This document shows, piece after piece, positions 7,131 to 15,697 of a DNA stretch of 64,000 nucleotides. The DNA lies in the NCBI GenBank assembly GCA_045863555.1, contig BTUU01000009.1, positions 1 to 64,000 of the forward strand, written 5' to 3'. The translations under genes were made by a program, and so were the position numbers. This stretch comes from JACRLV01 sp045863555 (GTDB taxonomy: Bacteria; Planctomycetota; Phycisphaerae; UBA1845; Fen-1342). Under the pieces are notes generated by a model that ran no database searches, was not told the DNA's origin, and saw only the letters and a list, made by a program, of their open reading frames with translations. Each line of letters starts with the position of its first letter. Within the stretch, counting starts at the first letter, position 1.

Positions 7131-9566
7131 GTGAATACGACGGACTTTCCGCGAGGTGCGGGGAATTCCGCGCGAACGGGGCGTTTCATGCGGCTCATGC
7201 GGGGCTTGGCCGGACTGTTTGCGGGTCGCTGGCAGGTGCCGGTGGCGATTCTGGCCATCGGCGTCGCGGCGTACGCACTTCTGAGCATGCGGCCGCCGCC
7301 GAAGGAAATCCAGTTCGACGCCCTGCTGGCAGATATCCGCTTCCTGATGGAGAAGGAGGCGTACTACGACGCGACGAACGCGGCGGCCAATCTGATCGAA
7401 ATGACGCCGGAACTGCCGGCGGGGCAGCGGGCGACGCTTCACGACGTGATGGCCGAGTCGATTTTCCTGGTCGAGCAGAAACGGGAGGCGGCGAACCTCG
7501 ACAATGTAAAGCTCCTGCTCGAGCACCAGGCCCAGGCCCAGTCGCTGGGTTTTCGGCCGACGGCGCGGGCCGCGCTGCGGGCGGGCCAGGCGCATGAATG
7601 GCTGCGGGAATCGAACGCGGCGATCGAAGAATACCGGCTTGCGCTGGAGCGCAAACCGACGTCGACGGAGGACCGGCGACGGGTGCTGCAATCGCTGGTG
7701 CGGCTGCTGGACGGCCGGCCGTGGGCGGATGAGGAGCGGCGTGCGGCGATCGATGCGCTCCTGGCGGAAGAGGGGGTATCGAGCGCCTACGTCTGGTGGG
7801 CGCTCCAGCACGCGCTTCAGGAGGCGTTTGACCGGGGGGAGCCGGCCCGCGCGCGGGAGATGCTGGAACGGCATGCGGAGCGATTCAAGCGATCCGATCT
7901 GAAGGGTTATCACGATTTTCTGTGGGCCTGGCTGGAGATTTCGGAAGGGCAGTTCGAGTCGGCGGCGCCGCGGGTTGACTGGGTCGACGAGTGGCTGAAG
8001 ACGAACTCGCGGCTGGATCCGGAGATGGACCGGGCGGGCTTCCTGCCGGCGATGAACCTGTGGCTGCGGGGCCGGCTGCATCTCGCGGAATACCGTCCGC
8101 AGGAGGCGCTGGGCGTTCTCGAGCGCGTGCTGACGATGACGGGCCAAGGAACGCTGTTTGTCGACACGACGATCGACATGGCGCGGGCCGAGGCGCTGCT
8201 CGAGCGGCACGATTCGGCGCGGCGGACGATTCGCGAAGGGCTGGGGCGGGTCTCGCGGGACGTCGCGACATTTGAGGTGGCCGTGCCGCGTTCGCGGCGG
8301 CTGATGCTGGAACTCGCGGAGGCGCGGCGGAGGCTCGATGACGCGGAGAACGCGGTTGAGTATCTGGCGATGGCGCTGGAACTGACGGGCTCGAATGACC
8401 GGGTGGCGCGGCTCGACCTGATCGAGCGGCTGGGGAATGAGTGCCGCGTCGCGTCGGAGGCGGCGGCCGTGGAGGCGGGGCGGCGACAGCTTCTGGTGCG
8501 CGCGGGGGATTACTTCGGTCAGGCGGCGGAGCTGTGCGGCGACGACGAAGCGCGCCGGGCGAACATGCTGTGGGCGAGTGCCCAGGCGTTCGAGGACGGC
8601 GGGGCCGCGGGCTCGTCGCTGCGGATGCTGCGGGCGTTCGTCGAGACGGTTGTCAATGACCCCCGGGTGCCGCCGGCGATCGTTCAGATCGGTCAGGGGA
8701 ACGCGGCGGCGGGGCGGTTTGAAGAGGCGGTGCAATGGTATCGGCGGCTGATCAGCAATTTTCCGCGGCTGGATGAACAGATCGTGCGGGCTCGGGTGCT
8801 CCAGGCGGACAGCCTGATCATGCTTGGAGAGGCTCATTACGCGGAGGCGGAGCAGACGCTGAATGAACTGCTGACGGACGGGCGCGTGGGGCCGCAGAAC
8901 CAGGTGTATCGCGACGCGCTGGTCATGCTTGCGAACCTCCTCTACGACCAGGGCCGCTACGCCGACGCGATCGTCCGCTTGGAGGAGGCGCTGGCGTTCT
9001 ACCCGGACGACGCCGCGCGCGATGAACTGCGCTTCCATCTGGCCGACGCTTACCGCCGGAGCGCTCACGCGCTGCGGGAGGCGCAGGGGGCGACCGCGGC
9101 TTCGGCGGCCGCGCTTCAGGAGAGCGAGAAGCGGTTTGAGAAGGCGGCGGAGTTGTTCGCGACGTTTCCCACGCGGGAACCCGGGCCGGCAATGGAAGAA
9201 TTCGCGGACGTGGAGGGTGCGTACGCGGAACTGGCGCTGTTTCACCGGGGCGAGTGTCTTTTCTCGCTGAACGCTACGGAGTCGCTCGCGGAGGCGCTGG
9301 CGGTCTATCGCCAGGCCGCGGCGCTCTATCAGGGCCGGCCGGCGGCGCTTTCGGCGCAGATCCAGATCGTCAACATCCTGCTGCGGCAGGGGAAGGCGAC
9401 GGAGGCGGCGCGGGCGATCGAACGGGCTCGGTGGCTGCTACGAAGCGTGCCGGACGGGCTGTTTGCAGCGCGGGGCGACGGGCTCGACCGCGCGTATTGG
9501 GAGAAATATCTGAACGCGGTTTCCGAATCGCACCTGTTTCGCGGTTCATTTGCGGATGCGCGGTAG
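7131..9566 (+). CDS. large TPR-repeat membrane-anchored protein
   Basis: The 811-residue protein has one N-terminal membrane segment (about 34-51, WQVPVAILAIGVAAYALL) and then a long array of tetratricopeptide-like helices, for example 'ARAALRAGQAHEWLRESNAA', 'GNAAAGRFEEAVQWYRRLI' and 'LANLLYDQGRYADAIVRLEE'. The TPR part would face the periplasm and act as a protein-interaction scaffold. The family is not one I can name. It immediately precedes a FlgN-like gene (22-base gap), which suggests a flagellar or secretion-related job. The start may instead be the ATG at 7188; no clear Shine-Dalgarno is seen at 7131. Confidence 0.8.
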   Translation: MNTTDFPRGAGNSARTGRFMRLMRGLAGLFAGRWQVPVAILAIGVAAYALLSMRPPPKEIQFDALLADIRFLMEKEAYYDATNAAANLIEMTPELPAGQRATLHDVMAESIFLVEQKREAANLDNVKLLLEHQAQAQSLGFRPTARAALRAGQAHEWLRESNAAIEEYRLALERKPTSTEDRRRVLQSLVRLLDGRPWADEERRAAIDALLAEEGVSSAYVWWALQHALQEAFDRGEPARAREMLERHAERFKRSDLKGYHDFLWAWLEISEGQFESAAPRVDWVDEWLKTNSRLDPEMDRAGFLPAMNLWLRGRLHLAEYRPQEALGVLERVLTMTGQGTLFVDTTIDMARAEALLERHDSARRTIREGLGRVSRDVATFEVAVPRSRRLMLELAEARRRLDDAENAVEYLAMALELTGSNDRVARLDLIERLGNECRVASEAAAVEAGRRQLLVRAGDYFGQAAELCGDDEARRANMLWASAQAFEDGGAAGSSLRMLRAFVETVVNDPRVPPAIVQIGQGNAAAGRFEEAVQWYRRLISNFPRLDEQIVRARVLQADSLIMLGEAHYAEAEQTLNELLTDGRVGPQNQVYRDALVMLANLLYDQGRYADAIVRLEEALAFYPDDAARDELRFHLADAYRRSAHALREAQGATAASAAALQESEKRFEKAAELFATFPTREPGPAMEEFADVEGAYAELALFHRGECLFSLNATESLAEALAVYRQAAALYQGRPAALSAQIQIVNILLRQGKATEAARAIERARWLLRSVPDGLFAARGDGLDRAYWEKYLNAVSESHLFRGSFADAR

Positions 9567-9588
9567 CCGTCCGCCGGAGGAGTGGTTC

Positions 9589-10053
9589 ATGGTTCCGACC
9601 GCCGGACCTGTCGACGCCGTCCGCCTGCTGAAGCTGCTGGCCGAGCAGCGGGATCTTTACCTTCAGCTCAGCGACCTGGCGCAGCGGCAGCGCAACCTGA
9701 TCTCGGGCGACCGGCCGGAGATGCTGCTGAACATCCTGCGCGATCGGCAGCACCTGGTGATGGCGCTGGCGAAGCTGAACGAGGAACTGTCTCCGTACCG
9801 GCGTGACTGGGAGGCCGTCTACACGCGGCTCACGACGGCGGACGCGGAACGCGCCTCGCACCTGATCACGGAAATCAACGGAACGCTCCAGACGATCCTG
9901 CGAACGGACCAGGAGGATGGGGCGCTACTGAGCGCCAAGAAGAGCGCGGTGGGGCGTCAGCTCGATGAGCTATCGGGGACACGCGCAGTAAATGCCGCCT
10001 ATTCGCGCAGAAATGGTACGGTCGGCGGCGGCGGTGCCGATCTAACAGTCTGA
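9589..10053 (+). CDS. flgN: FlgN-like flagellar chaperone
   Basis: A 154-residue, almost entirely helical protein with the layout of FlgN: an N-terminal helix 'LLKLLAEQRDLYLQLSDLAQ', a middle helix 'LLNILRDRQHLVMALAKLNE' and a loosely conserved C-terminus. FlgN escorts hook-associated proteins FlgK and FlgL to the export apparatus. The ATG at 9589 follows GGAGG at good spacing. It is 21 bases from the flagellar sensor kinase. FlgN sequences diverge greatly, so the call leans on context. Confidence 0.6.
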   Translation: MVPTAGPVDAVRLLKLLAEQRDLYLQLSDLAQRQRNLISGDRPEMLLNILRDRQHLVMALAKLNEELSPYRRDWEAVYTRLTTADAERASHLITEINGTLQTILRTDQEDGALLSAKKSAVGRQLDELSGTRAVNAAYSRRNGTVGGGGADLTV

Positions 10054-10074
10054 GAAGCCGTCAGCCGGCTGAGC

Positions 10075-10974
10075 ATGGAGGCTCGCATGTCCGCGTCGCC
10101 GATCGTCGAACGACCGCAGCCCGGGGCAGACGCCCTCGGGGACATCCTGCGCGAGTACATGACGGTCACGGAGCGGCTTGCGGCGACGCACGAGACGCTG
10201 GAGCGGGAAGTGGCGCGACTGCGCTCCGAGCTGGAGTCGAAAGACCGTGAGCTGGAACGGCGACGGCGGCTGGCGTCGCTGGGGGAGCTGGCGGCGGGCG
10301 TGGCGCACGAGGTCCGCAACCCGCTGGGGGCGATCCGGCTCTACAGCGGGCTGCTTCAGAATGAATGCGCGTCGATCGAACCGGCGCAGCGGCTGATCGA
10401 GAAGATCGAGAAGGGGATCCGGGCGATCGAGGCGGTGGTGCAGGACACGCTGTCGCTGACGCCGGGGCGGGGGCACCTGGATCTGCGTCCGGTGGGCGAG
10501 TTGATCGATTCGGCGGTCGAGTACTGCCAGCGGACGCTCCGCGCGCGGCGGGTCGGGGTCGAGGCGGCATGCCGCAATCCGCGCGTAGCGGTGCTGGTGG
10601 ATGAGCAGGCGATCCAGCGGGTGCTGGGGAACCTGATCTGCAACGCGGCCGAGGCATCGGCGGCGAATACGACAATTGAAATTGAGTCGAGCGACGAGGT
10701 CGAGGGAGCGGTGGAAATCGCCGTGCGCGACCGTGGGTGCGGGATACCGCCGGACTCGCTCGAAAAGATCTTTGACCCGTTCTTCACGACGAAGGCGACG
10801 GGCACCGGGCTGGGTTTGGCGATCGCGCACCGGCTGGTGGAAGCTCACGGCGGGCGTCTGACGGCGCAGAACCGTCCCGAAGGCGGGGCGGAATTCGTGC
10901 TGGCGCTCCCGACGACGAGCCGTGAAGCGCGACGCGAATTGGGTAATGGAGCCGGGCGGATCAGCGCGGCCTAG
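10075..10974 (+). CDS. cytoplasmic sensor histidine kinase (flagellar regulator type)
   Basis: A 299-residue soluble kinase without membrane segments or PAS domain. A coiled coil (about 31-65) leads into the HisKA helix with phospho-acceptor His78 in GVAHEVRNPLG, then a HATPase_c domain: N box NLICNAAEAS, G1 box DRGCGIPPD, G2 box GTGLGLAIAH. It resembles FlrB/FleS/AtoS-type kinases paired with sigma-54 activators. The response regulator starts 17 bases downstream. The input is probably an internal signal such as assembly of the export apparatus, which is inference. Confidence 0.88.
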   Translation: MEARMSASPIVERPQPGADALGDILREYMTVTERLAATHETLEREVARLRSELESKDRELERRRRLASLGELAAGVAHEVRNPLGAIRLYSGLLQNECASIEPAQRLIEKIEKGIRAIEAVVQDTLSLTPGRGHLDLRPVGELIDSAVEYCQRTLRARRVGVEAACRNPRVAVLVDEQAIQRVLGNLICNAAEASAANTTIEIESSDEVEGAVEIAVRDRGCGIPPDSLEKIFDPFFTTKATGTGLGLAIAHRLVEAHGGRLTAQNRPEGGAEFVLALPTTSREARRELGNGAGRISAA

Positions 10975-10991
10975 ATTCCGAGGAGAGACTC

Positions 10992-12467
10992 ATGGCGACA
11001 GTCTGTGTAATCGACGACCAACCGATGATGCGCGATTCGCTCGAGGCGACGCTGACCGCGCAGGACCACAAGGTCGTCGCATTCGACAATGCCCAGGATG
11101 CGCTGACCGCGATCCGCCAGCGGCCGATCGACGTGGTGCTGACGGACCTGCGCATGCCGGGCATGGACGGGGTGTCGCTGCTGCGCGAGATGCGGCGGCT
11201 GGGGCTGGATACGCCGGTCGTGCTGATGACGGCGTTTGCGTCGGTCCAGACGGCGGTCGAGGCGATGAAGCTGGGCGCGTTTGACTACGTGCAGAAGCCG
11301 TTCAACGCGGAGGAGATCGAGATCGTCATCGAGCGGGCGCTGCGTGAAAAGCAGATCCTCCGCGACAACGAAGTGATGCAGCGGACCATCGAGGACATGA
11401 CGGCCGAGCGAAAGCTGATCGGCCAGGCGTCGTCGATGAAGCCGATTCTGGAGAAGATCGAGCGCGTCGCGCAGAGTTCGGCGACGGTGCTCATCAGCGG
11501 CGAGAGCGGCACGGGCAAGGAGCTGATCGCCCGGGCGATTCACGCGGCGAGCGCCCGCAGCGGGCAGCCGATGCTGGCGGTCAACTGCGCGGCGCTTTCG
11601 CCGACGCTGCTGGAGAGCGAGCTGTTCGGGCACGAGAAAGGCGCGTTCACGGGCGCGGACCGGATGCGCAAGGGCCGGTTCGAGCTGGCGGACGGCGGGA
11701 CGCTGCTGCTGGACGAGGTGTCGGAAATCGCGCCGGCGCTGCAGGCGAAGCTGCTGCGCGTGCTTCAGGAGCGCGAGTTCGAGCGCGTCGGCAGTTCGAT
11801 CACGCGGCGCGTGGACGTCCGCGTCATCGCGACGACCAACCGCGACCTGCGAGAGTGGTCGGCCAAGGCGCGCTTCCGCGAGGATCTGTTCTACCGCCTG
11901 AGCGTGCTGCCGATCGAGGTGCCGCCGCTGCGCGAGCGGCGCGAGGACCTGCCGCCGCTGATGGAGCATTTCGTGAACCGGATCGCGACGCGCGAGGGCA
12001 AGCCGCGGCCGCGCCTGACGAACGAGGCGATGGAACTGCTGCTGGAATACAACTGGCCGGGCAATGTCCGCGAGCTCCAGAACTTGTGCGAGCGCGTCTG
12101 CGTCCTGGAGGCGGGGCGTGAAGTCGCACCAACGGCCATCCGGCCGCTGCTCAGCGGGCCGATCAAGGCGACCGCGACGGCGACGGCCGCCGAGAAGCCG
12201 CAGTACCGCGACGGGACGATCCTGGCGGATGCCGAGCGCGACCTGATTCTCAAGGCGCTTCAGCGGTTCAGCGGGCACCGGGAAAAAACTGCGCGGGCGC
12301 TGGGCATCGGATTGCGCACGCTGGGCCTGAAGCTGAAGAAGTGGCGCGACGAGGGCACGTTCGAGGAAACCGCGTACCGCAAAGCAGTTGTGAGCCTTCC
12401 GCGGACGATCGTGGGCGGTTCGGAGACGCCGGCCGAGGAATCGGCACGCGTTTTGCAGAACGCGTAG
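10992..12467 (+). CDS. sigma-54-dependent response regulator (NtrC family, flagellar)
   Basis: A 491-residue activator with three domains: a receiver (1-120; phospho-acceptor Asp52 in VVLTDLRMPG, Lys102 in VQKPF), an AAA+ domain (about 143-380; Walker A GESGTGKE 170-177, sigma-54 contact loop GAFTGA 217-222, Walker B LLLDEV), and a C-terminal Fis-type helix-turn-helix (about 420-460). It is the partner of the upstream kinase and equivalent to FlrC/FleR. The intact GAFTGA loop shows that it can activate sigma-54 RNA polymerase. A matching -24/-12 promoter is inside its last codons, upstream of flgB. Confidence 0.93.
   Translation: MATVCVIDDQPMMRDSLEATLTAQDHKVVAFDNAQDALTAIRQRPIDVVLTDLRMPGMDGVSLLREMRRLGLDTPVVLMTAFASVQTAVEAMKLGAFDYVQKPFNAEEIEIVIERALREKQILRDNEVMQRTIEDMTAERKLIGQASSMKPILEKIERVAQSSATVLISGESGTGKELIARAIHAASARSGQPMLAVNCAALSPTLLESELFGHEKGAFTGADRMRKGRFELADGGTLLLDEVSEIAPALQAKLLRVLQEREFERVGSSITRRVDVRVIATTNRDLREWSAKARFREDLFYRLSVLPIEVPPLRERREDLPPLMEHFVNRIATREGKPRPRLTNEAMELLLEYNWPGNVRELQNLCERVCVLEAGREVAPTAIRPLLSGPIKATATATAAEKPQYRDGTILADAERDLILKALQRFSGHREKTARALGIGLRTLGLKLKKWRDEGTFEETAYRKAVVSLPRTIVGGSETPAEESARVLQNA
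12442..12457 (+). promoter_or_regulatory. sigma-54 (-24/-12) promoter for the flgB operon
   Basis: The sequence CGGCACG-CGTT-TTGCA matches the RpoN consensus TGGCACG-N4-TTGCW at all but the first base. The invariant GG (12443-12444) and GC (12455-12456) are 12 bases apart as required. Transcription would begin near 12468, just after the activator's stop codon, about 100 bases before flgB. The neighbouring NtrC-type activator carries GAFTGA, which supports use of this site. Confidence 0.75.
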
Positions 12468-12486
12468 CGAGCGGGCGGCCGCGGGC

Positions 12487-12507
12487 AAGGACGAAGGACG
12501 AAGGATG
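12487..12507. repeat. three heptamer repeats in the flgB leader
   Basis: AAGGACG, AAGGACG, AAGGATG follow each other with a 7-base period in the flgB leader. It is one of several short 7- or 8-base arrays in the gaps of this window. Confidence 0.6.
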
Positions 12508-12571
12508 ACGGCTGACCGGGCTTATCCTGCTTCGCGGACGCCGACGAGGCGGGCCGCATCGGGAGCCAGTG

Positions 12572-13006
12572 ATGTGGCTTGATCGGCTCCTGAATTCGCC
12601 GGCGCGCTCCGCGATCGAACTCGCGGCCCGGTACGCCGAACGGCGGCATCAGGTGCTCGTGGAGAACGTCGCGAACATCGACACGCCCGACTACCAGGAG
12701 AAGCGACTTGATCCGCAGCGGTTTCAGGCAGCGCTCCGGGACGCGCTCGACGCGCAGCGCGGCCCCGCCGCGGGCGACCTGGTCCTCAACGACCGGCAGG
12801 TGCGAACCGGGGCCGACGGCCGGATGGAAGTCACCCCCGACGTCGAACCGGCGGAGAACGTGCTGTTTCACGACGGCACGAACGCGCGGTTCGAATCGCT
12901 GATGACCGAGGTGCAGGAGAATGCGATGAACTACGACCTGGTCACGAGCATGCTGAAATCGCGGTTTGACTCGCTGCTGACCGCGATTCGAGGACGCAGC
13001 GCATGA
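12572..13006 (+). CDS. flgB: flagellar basal-body rod protein FlgB
   Basis: A 144-residue proximal rod protein. The N-terminal motif VLVENVANIDTPDYQEK is the FlgB version of the flagellar rod/hook signature, and the C-terminal helix 'TEVQENAMNYDLVTSMLKSR' closes the coiled core. It assembles in the periplasm on the MS ring after type III export. The ATG at 12572 is used; a GTG immediately before it (12569) is also in frame. Its stop overlaps the flgC start (ATGA). It is the first gene after the sigma-54 promoter. Confidence 0.93.
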   Translation: MWLDRLLNSPARSAIELAARYAERRHQVLVENVANIDTPDYQEKRLDPQRFQAALRDALDAQRGPAAGDLVLNDRQVRTGADGRMEVTPDVEPAENVLFHDGTNARFESLMTEVQENAMNYDLVTSMLKSRFDSLLTAIRGRSA

Positions 13007-13413
13007 TCCGCGCACTTGACGTCACGAAGTCGGCGCTCGTCGCCCAGCGCATCCGCATGGACGTGATCGCGGGGAACATGGCGAATGCGTTCGCCACGCA
13101 GCAGGAAGACGGCACGCTCGAGCCGTTTCGCCGCCGCATCGTGTCGTTCATGAGCGGAGACGGTTCGGGCGGCGCCGGCGTGCACGTCAGCGACGTCCGG
13201 CAGGACCCATCGCCGCCGCGTCTGGCGTACGACCCGGGGCATCCGCATGCGGCCAAGGACGGTCCTCAGAAGGGGTACGTGCGCTATCCGAACGTCAGCA
13301 TGACGATGGAGTACATCGACGCGGTCGAGGCGGGGCGGGCGTACGAGGCGAACGTGGCGATGATGAACGTGACGAAGGCGATGCTTCAGAAGGCAATACA
13401 ACTGTTCGCGTGA
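13003..13413 (+). CDS. flgC: flagellar basal-body rod protein FlgC
   Basis: A 136-residue rod protein with the FlgC order: N-terminal 'LVAQRIRMDVIAGNMANAFA', the central 'DPSPPRLAYDPGHPHA' and 'GYVRYPNVSMTMEYIDAVEA' segments, and the C-terminal helix 'YEANVAMMNVTKAMLQKAI'. Length is normal. It is coupled to flgB by a 4-base overlap. FlgC polymerises with FlgB, FlgF and FliE to build the proximal rod. Confidence 0.95.
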   Translation: MIRALDVTKSALVAQRIRMDVIAGNMANAFATQQEDGTLEPFRRRIVSFMSGDGSGGAGVHVSDVRQDPSPPRLAYDPGHPHAAKDGPQKGYVRYPNVSMTMEYIDAVEAGRAYEANVAMMNVTKAMLQKAIQLFA

Positions 13414-13446
13414 TGAGCGCCTGACTCCCGGCGAAGGACGGCCGAC

Positions 13447-13764
13447 GTGACGAATCCGATCCAATTCAATCCGCTCGCGCAGCCGGGGGCTCAGTCCCTC
13501 GGCTCCAAGCGCCCGAGTTCGGAGGACGCGGTCACGAATCCGGGCGAGGACTTCGCGAGCGCCTTCCGGGCGCAGCTCGACAAAGTGAACCGGATGCAGA
13601 GCGAGGCCGACGAGCAGGTGAAGCTGCTCGTGAGCGGCGAGACCAGCAGCGTCACCGACGTCTTCACGGCGGCCCGGAAGGCCCAGGTGGCGTTCAGCAT
13701 GCTGATGGAGATCCGGAACAAGCTCGTCGACGCCTACAACGAATTGCAGAACATGCGCGTCTAG
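13447..13764 (+). CDS. fliE: flagellar hook-basal body complex protein FliE
   Basis: A 105-residue protein matching FliE, the adaptor between the MS ring and the rod. The conserved C-terminal half is visible: SSVTDVFTAARKAQVAFSML followed by 'EIRNKLVDAYNELQNMRV'. It starts at a GTG (13447) with AAGGA upstream. The gene order flgB-flgC-fliE-fliF is the classical one and supports the assignment. Confidence 0.93.
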   Translation: MTNPIQFNPLAQPGAQSLGSKRPSSEDAVTNPGEDFASAFRAQLDKVNRMQSEADEQVKLLVSGETSSVTDVFTAARKAQVAFSMLMEIRNKLVDAYNELQNMRV

Positions 13765-13879
13765 CGCAAAAGAGCGCCGCCGATTCCGCGCGGCTCGCTC
13801 AGCGATCCCCCGTCAGCCGATTGAAAAGAGCGACGCCGGACCATCGTCGATGGACGGCGGCGACGGGGATTGACCGGAC

Positions 13880-15673
13880 ATGGCATCACTTCAAAACACG
13901 CTCGCCAGCGCGCTTCGCCAGCTCTCGGGCATGAACGTCTCGCAGCGCGTCGCGATCGCGCTCGGCGTGTCGATGGTCATCGGCTCGCTGGTGTGGATGG
14001 CCAACTGGGCGGCGACGCCGGAGATGGTGCCGCTGCTGAGCGGGCAGAGTCTTTCGGATACGGAAGTCGCCGACATCCGGAGCGGTCTGCTGGCGATGAA
14101 CGAGACGCACAAGGTCGACGGGTCGAAAGTGCTAGTCCGGGCGGATGCGAACCGGGCGGCGATCCTGGCGCAGCTCGGGATGATGAACAAGATGCCGGCG
14201 GACACGAGCATCGGGTTCGCGGAGATGGTCAAGGAAGCCAATCCGTGGCTGCCGCAGGAGGAGAACAACAAGCGCTGGACCGTCGCGCTCACGACGGAAC
14301 TGTCGCGGATTCTGGGGCAGCTGAGCGGCGTGAAATCCGCGAAGGTGTTTCTCAACCTGAACCCGCGCGACCGGGGTTTTTCGCGGAATCAGCCGGAGTC
14401 GAAGGCGAGCGTCGTGCTGACGATGAAGAGCGGCGAGCCGGTCGGCCGGGGTCTCGCGACGGCGGCGGCGCGGGTCGTCTCCGGCGCTGTCCGGGGCCTG
14501 CCGCTGCAGAACGTCGAGGTTGTCGACGCGGCCGGGCGCACCGCGCTGGACTGGGAGGATGAAGGCGTCGATTCCGCGCCGGGACTGACGCGGCTTCAGA
14601 AGCAGCTCGAGCAGGAGACGGCCGCAAAAATCGCCGACCAGCTCAGCTTTGACCGGAATCTCCGGGTGAGCGTGCAGGTCGTGCTGGATCGCTCGGCGAT
14701 GGTGAAGAACGAGGCGACGCCGATCGACGGCGTCGAGGTCGAGAAGATCAAGACGGAACAGACGACATCGAGGAGCCGCAACGGGGGGCAGCCGGGGGTC
14801 GAGGTGAACACGGGCGCGGTCGCGGCGTCCGGCGGCGCGGGCGGCGACGTGAACACGAGCACGTCTGAGGAGACTCGATCGCAACCCGGCATGTCGCACA
14901 CGACGACGACGAATCCGGCGGGCACGGTGCGCGAGAGTTTTGCGGCGATCAACGTCTCGTATTCCTACCTGGCGGGCATCTACAAGCGGCGCAACCCTGA
15001 CAAGGACCCGCAGGAAATCGACATCCAGACGATCTTCAACGAACAGAAAACGCGGATCGAAAATCAGGCGGCCAAGCTGGTTCAGCCGCCGGACGCCAAG
15101 CAGGTCGCGGTCGACTGGTACTACGACAGCGTCGATGCGGAGGCCGGTTCGGCGGGGACTGCGTCGGCGAGCTCCGGGATCGACATGCCCTACGACCTGG
15201 CCGCCCGGTACGGTCCGATCGGTGTGCTTGGCCTGCTGGCCCTGGCGGCCATGTTCTTCATGTTCCGGATGGCCAAGCAGAAGGACGCCGGAGAGGTCTT
15301 CGGCCTGGAGCTGGGGCTGCCGAAGGAAGCGATCGAAGCGGCCCGCAAGGCGGCCGAGGACATCGACACGGTCGCAGGGACGCTTGAGCGCTCATCCGGT
15401 CGAGCGGGCGGCGGCCGCGCGGCCCCCGGAGCAGGCGGGGCGGCGCGCTCCGCCGGCGGTTACATGGGGGAAGATGACGGTTCGATCGCCTCGGTCATTC
15501 CGGTGCCGATGGGCCTGGCCGCGGAGGGCGTGCTCGAGGCGCAGGAAGTCGACGAGCGGACCGTGCAGATCAACCGCATGGTCGAGCAGGTCGGGGCGAT
15601 GGCGAAGGAAGACGAAGAGGGGATCGGGACGCTGGTTGAGAAGTGGATCGACCAGACCGATCGGAGCCTGTAA
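13880..15673 (+). CDS. fliF: flagellar MS-ring protein FliF
   Basis: A 597-residue inner-membrane protein that forms the MS ring. It has a first membrane segment at about 23-43, a periplasmic YscJ/FliF domain ('TEVADIRSGLLAMN', 'NPRDRGFSRNQPESKASVVL') with ring-building motifs, a low-complexity periplasmic region around 300-345 (Thr, Ser, Gly), a second membrane segment at about 445-465 (IGVLGLLALAAMFFMF) and a cytoplasmic tail ending 'LVEKWIDQTDRSL' that binds FliG. Length and topology are as expected. Confidence 0.95.
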   Translation: MASLQNTLASALRQLSGMNVSQRVAIALGVSMVIGSLVWMANWAATPEMVPLLSGQSLSDTEVADIRSGLLAMNETHKVDGSKVLVRADANRAAILAQLGMMNKMPADTSIGFAEMVKEANPWLPQEENNKRWTVALTTELSRILGQLSGVKSAKVFLNLNPRDRGFSRNQPESKASVVLTMKSGEPVGRGLATAAARVVSGAVRGLPLQNVEVVDAAGRTALDWEDEGVDSAPGLTRLQKQLEQETAAKIADQLSFDRNLRVSVQVVLDRSAMVKNEATPIDGVEVEKIKTEQTTSRSRNGGQPGVEVNTGAVAASGGAGGDVNTSTSEETRSQPGMSHTTTTNPAGTVRESFAAINVSYSYLAGIYKRRNPDKDPQEIDIQTIFNEQKTRIENQAAKLVQPPDAKQVAVDWYYDSVDAEAGSAGTASASSGIDMPYDLAARYGPIGVLGLLALAAMFFMFRMAKQKDAGEVFGLELGLPKEAIEAARKAAEDIDTVAGTLERSSGRAGGGRAAPGAGGAARSAGGYMGEDDGSIASVIPVPMGLAAEGVLEAQEVDERTVQINRMVEQVGAMAKEDEEGIGTLVEKWIDQTDRSL

Positions 15674-15697
15674 GGGCCGGGGAGAGCGTGAGCAGCC

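Noticed and set aside
6981..9245. A 754-codon open frame on the minus strand across the TPR gene
   Set aside because: Its translation is dominated by Arg, Pro and His. The plus-strand TPR protein has regular repeats and a membrane segment and explains the region.
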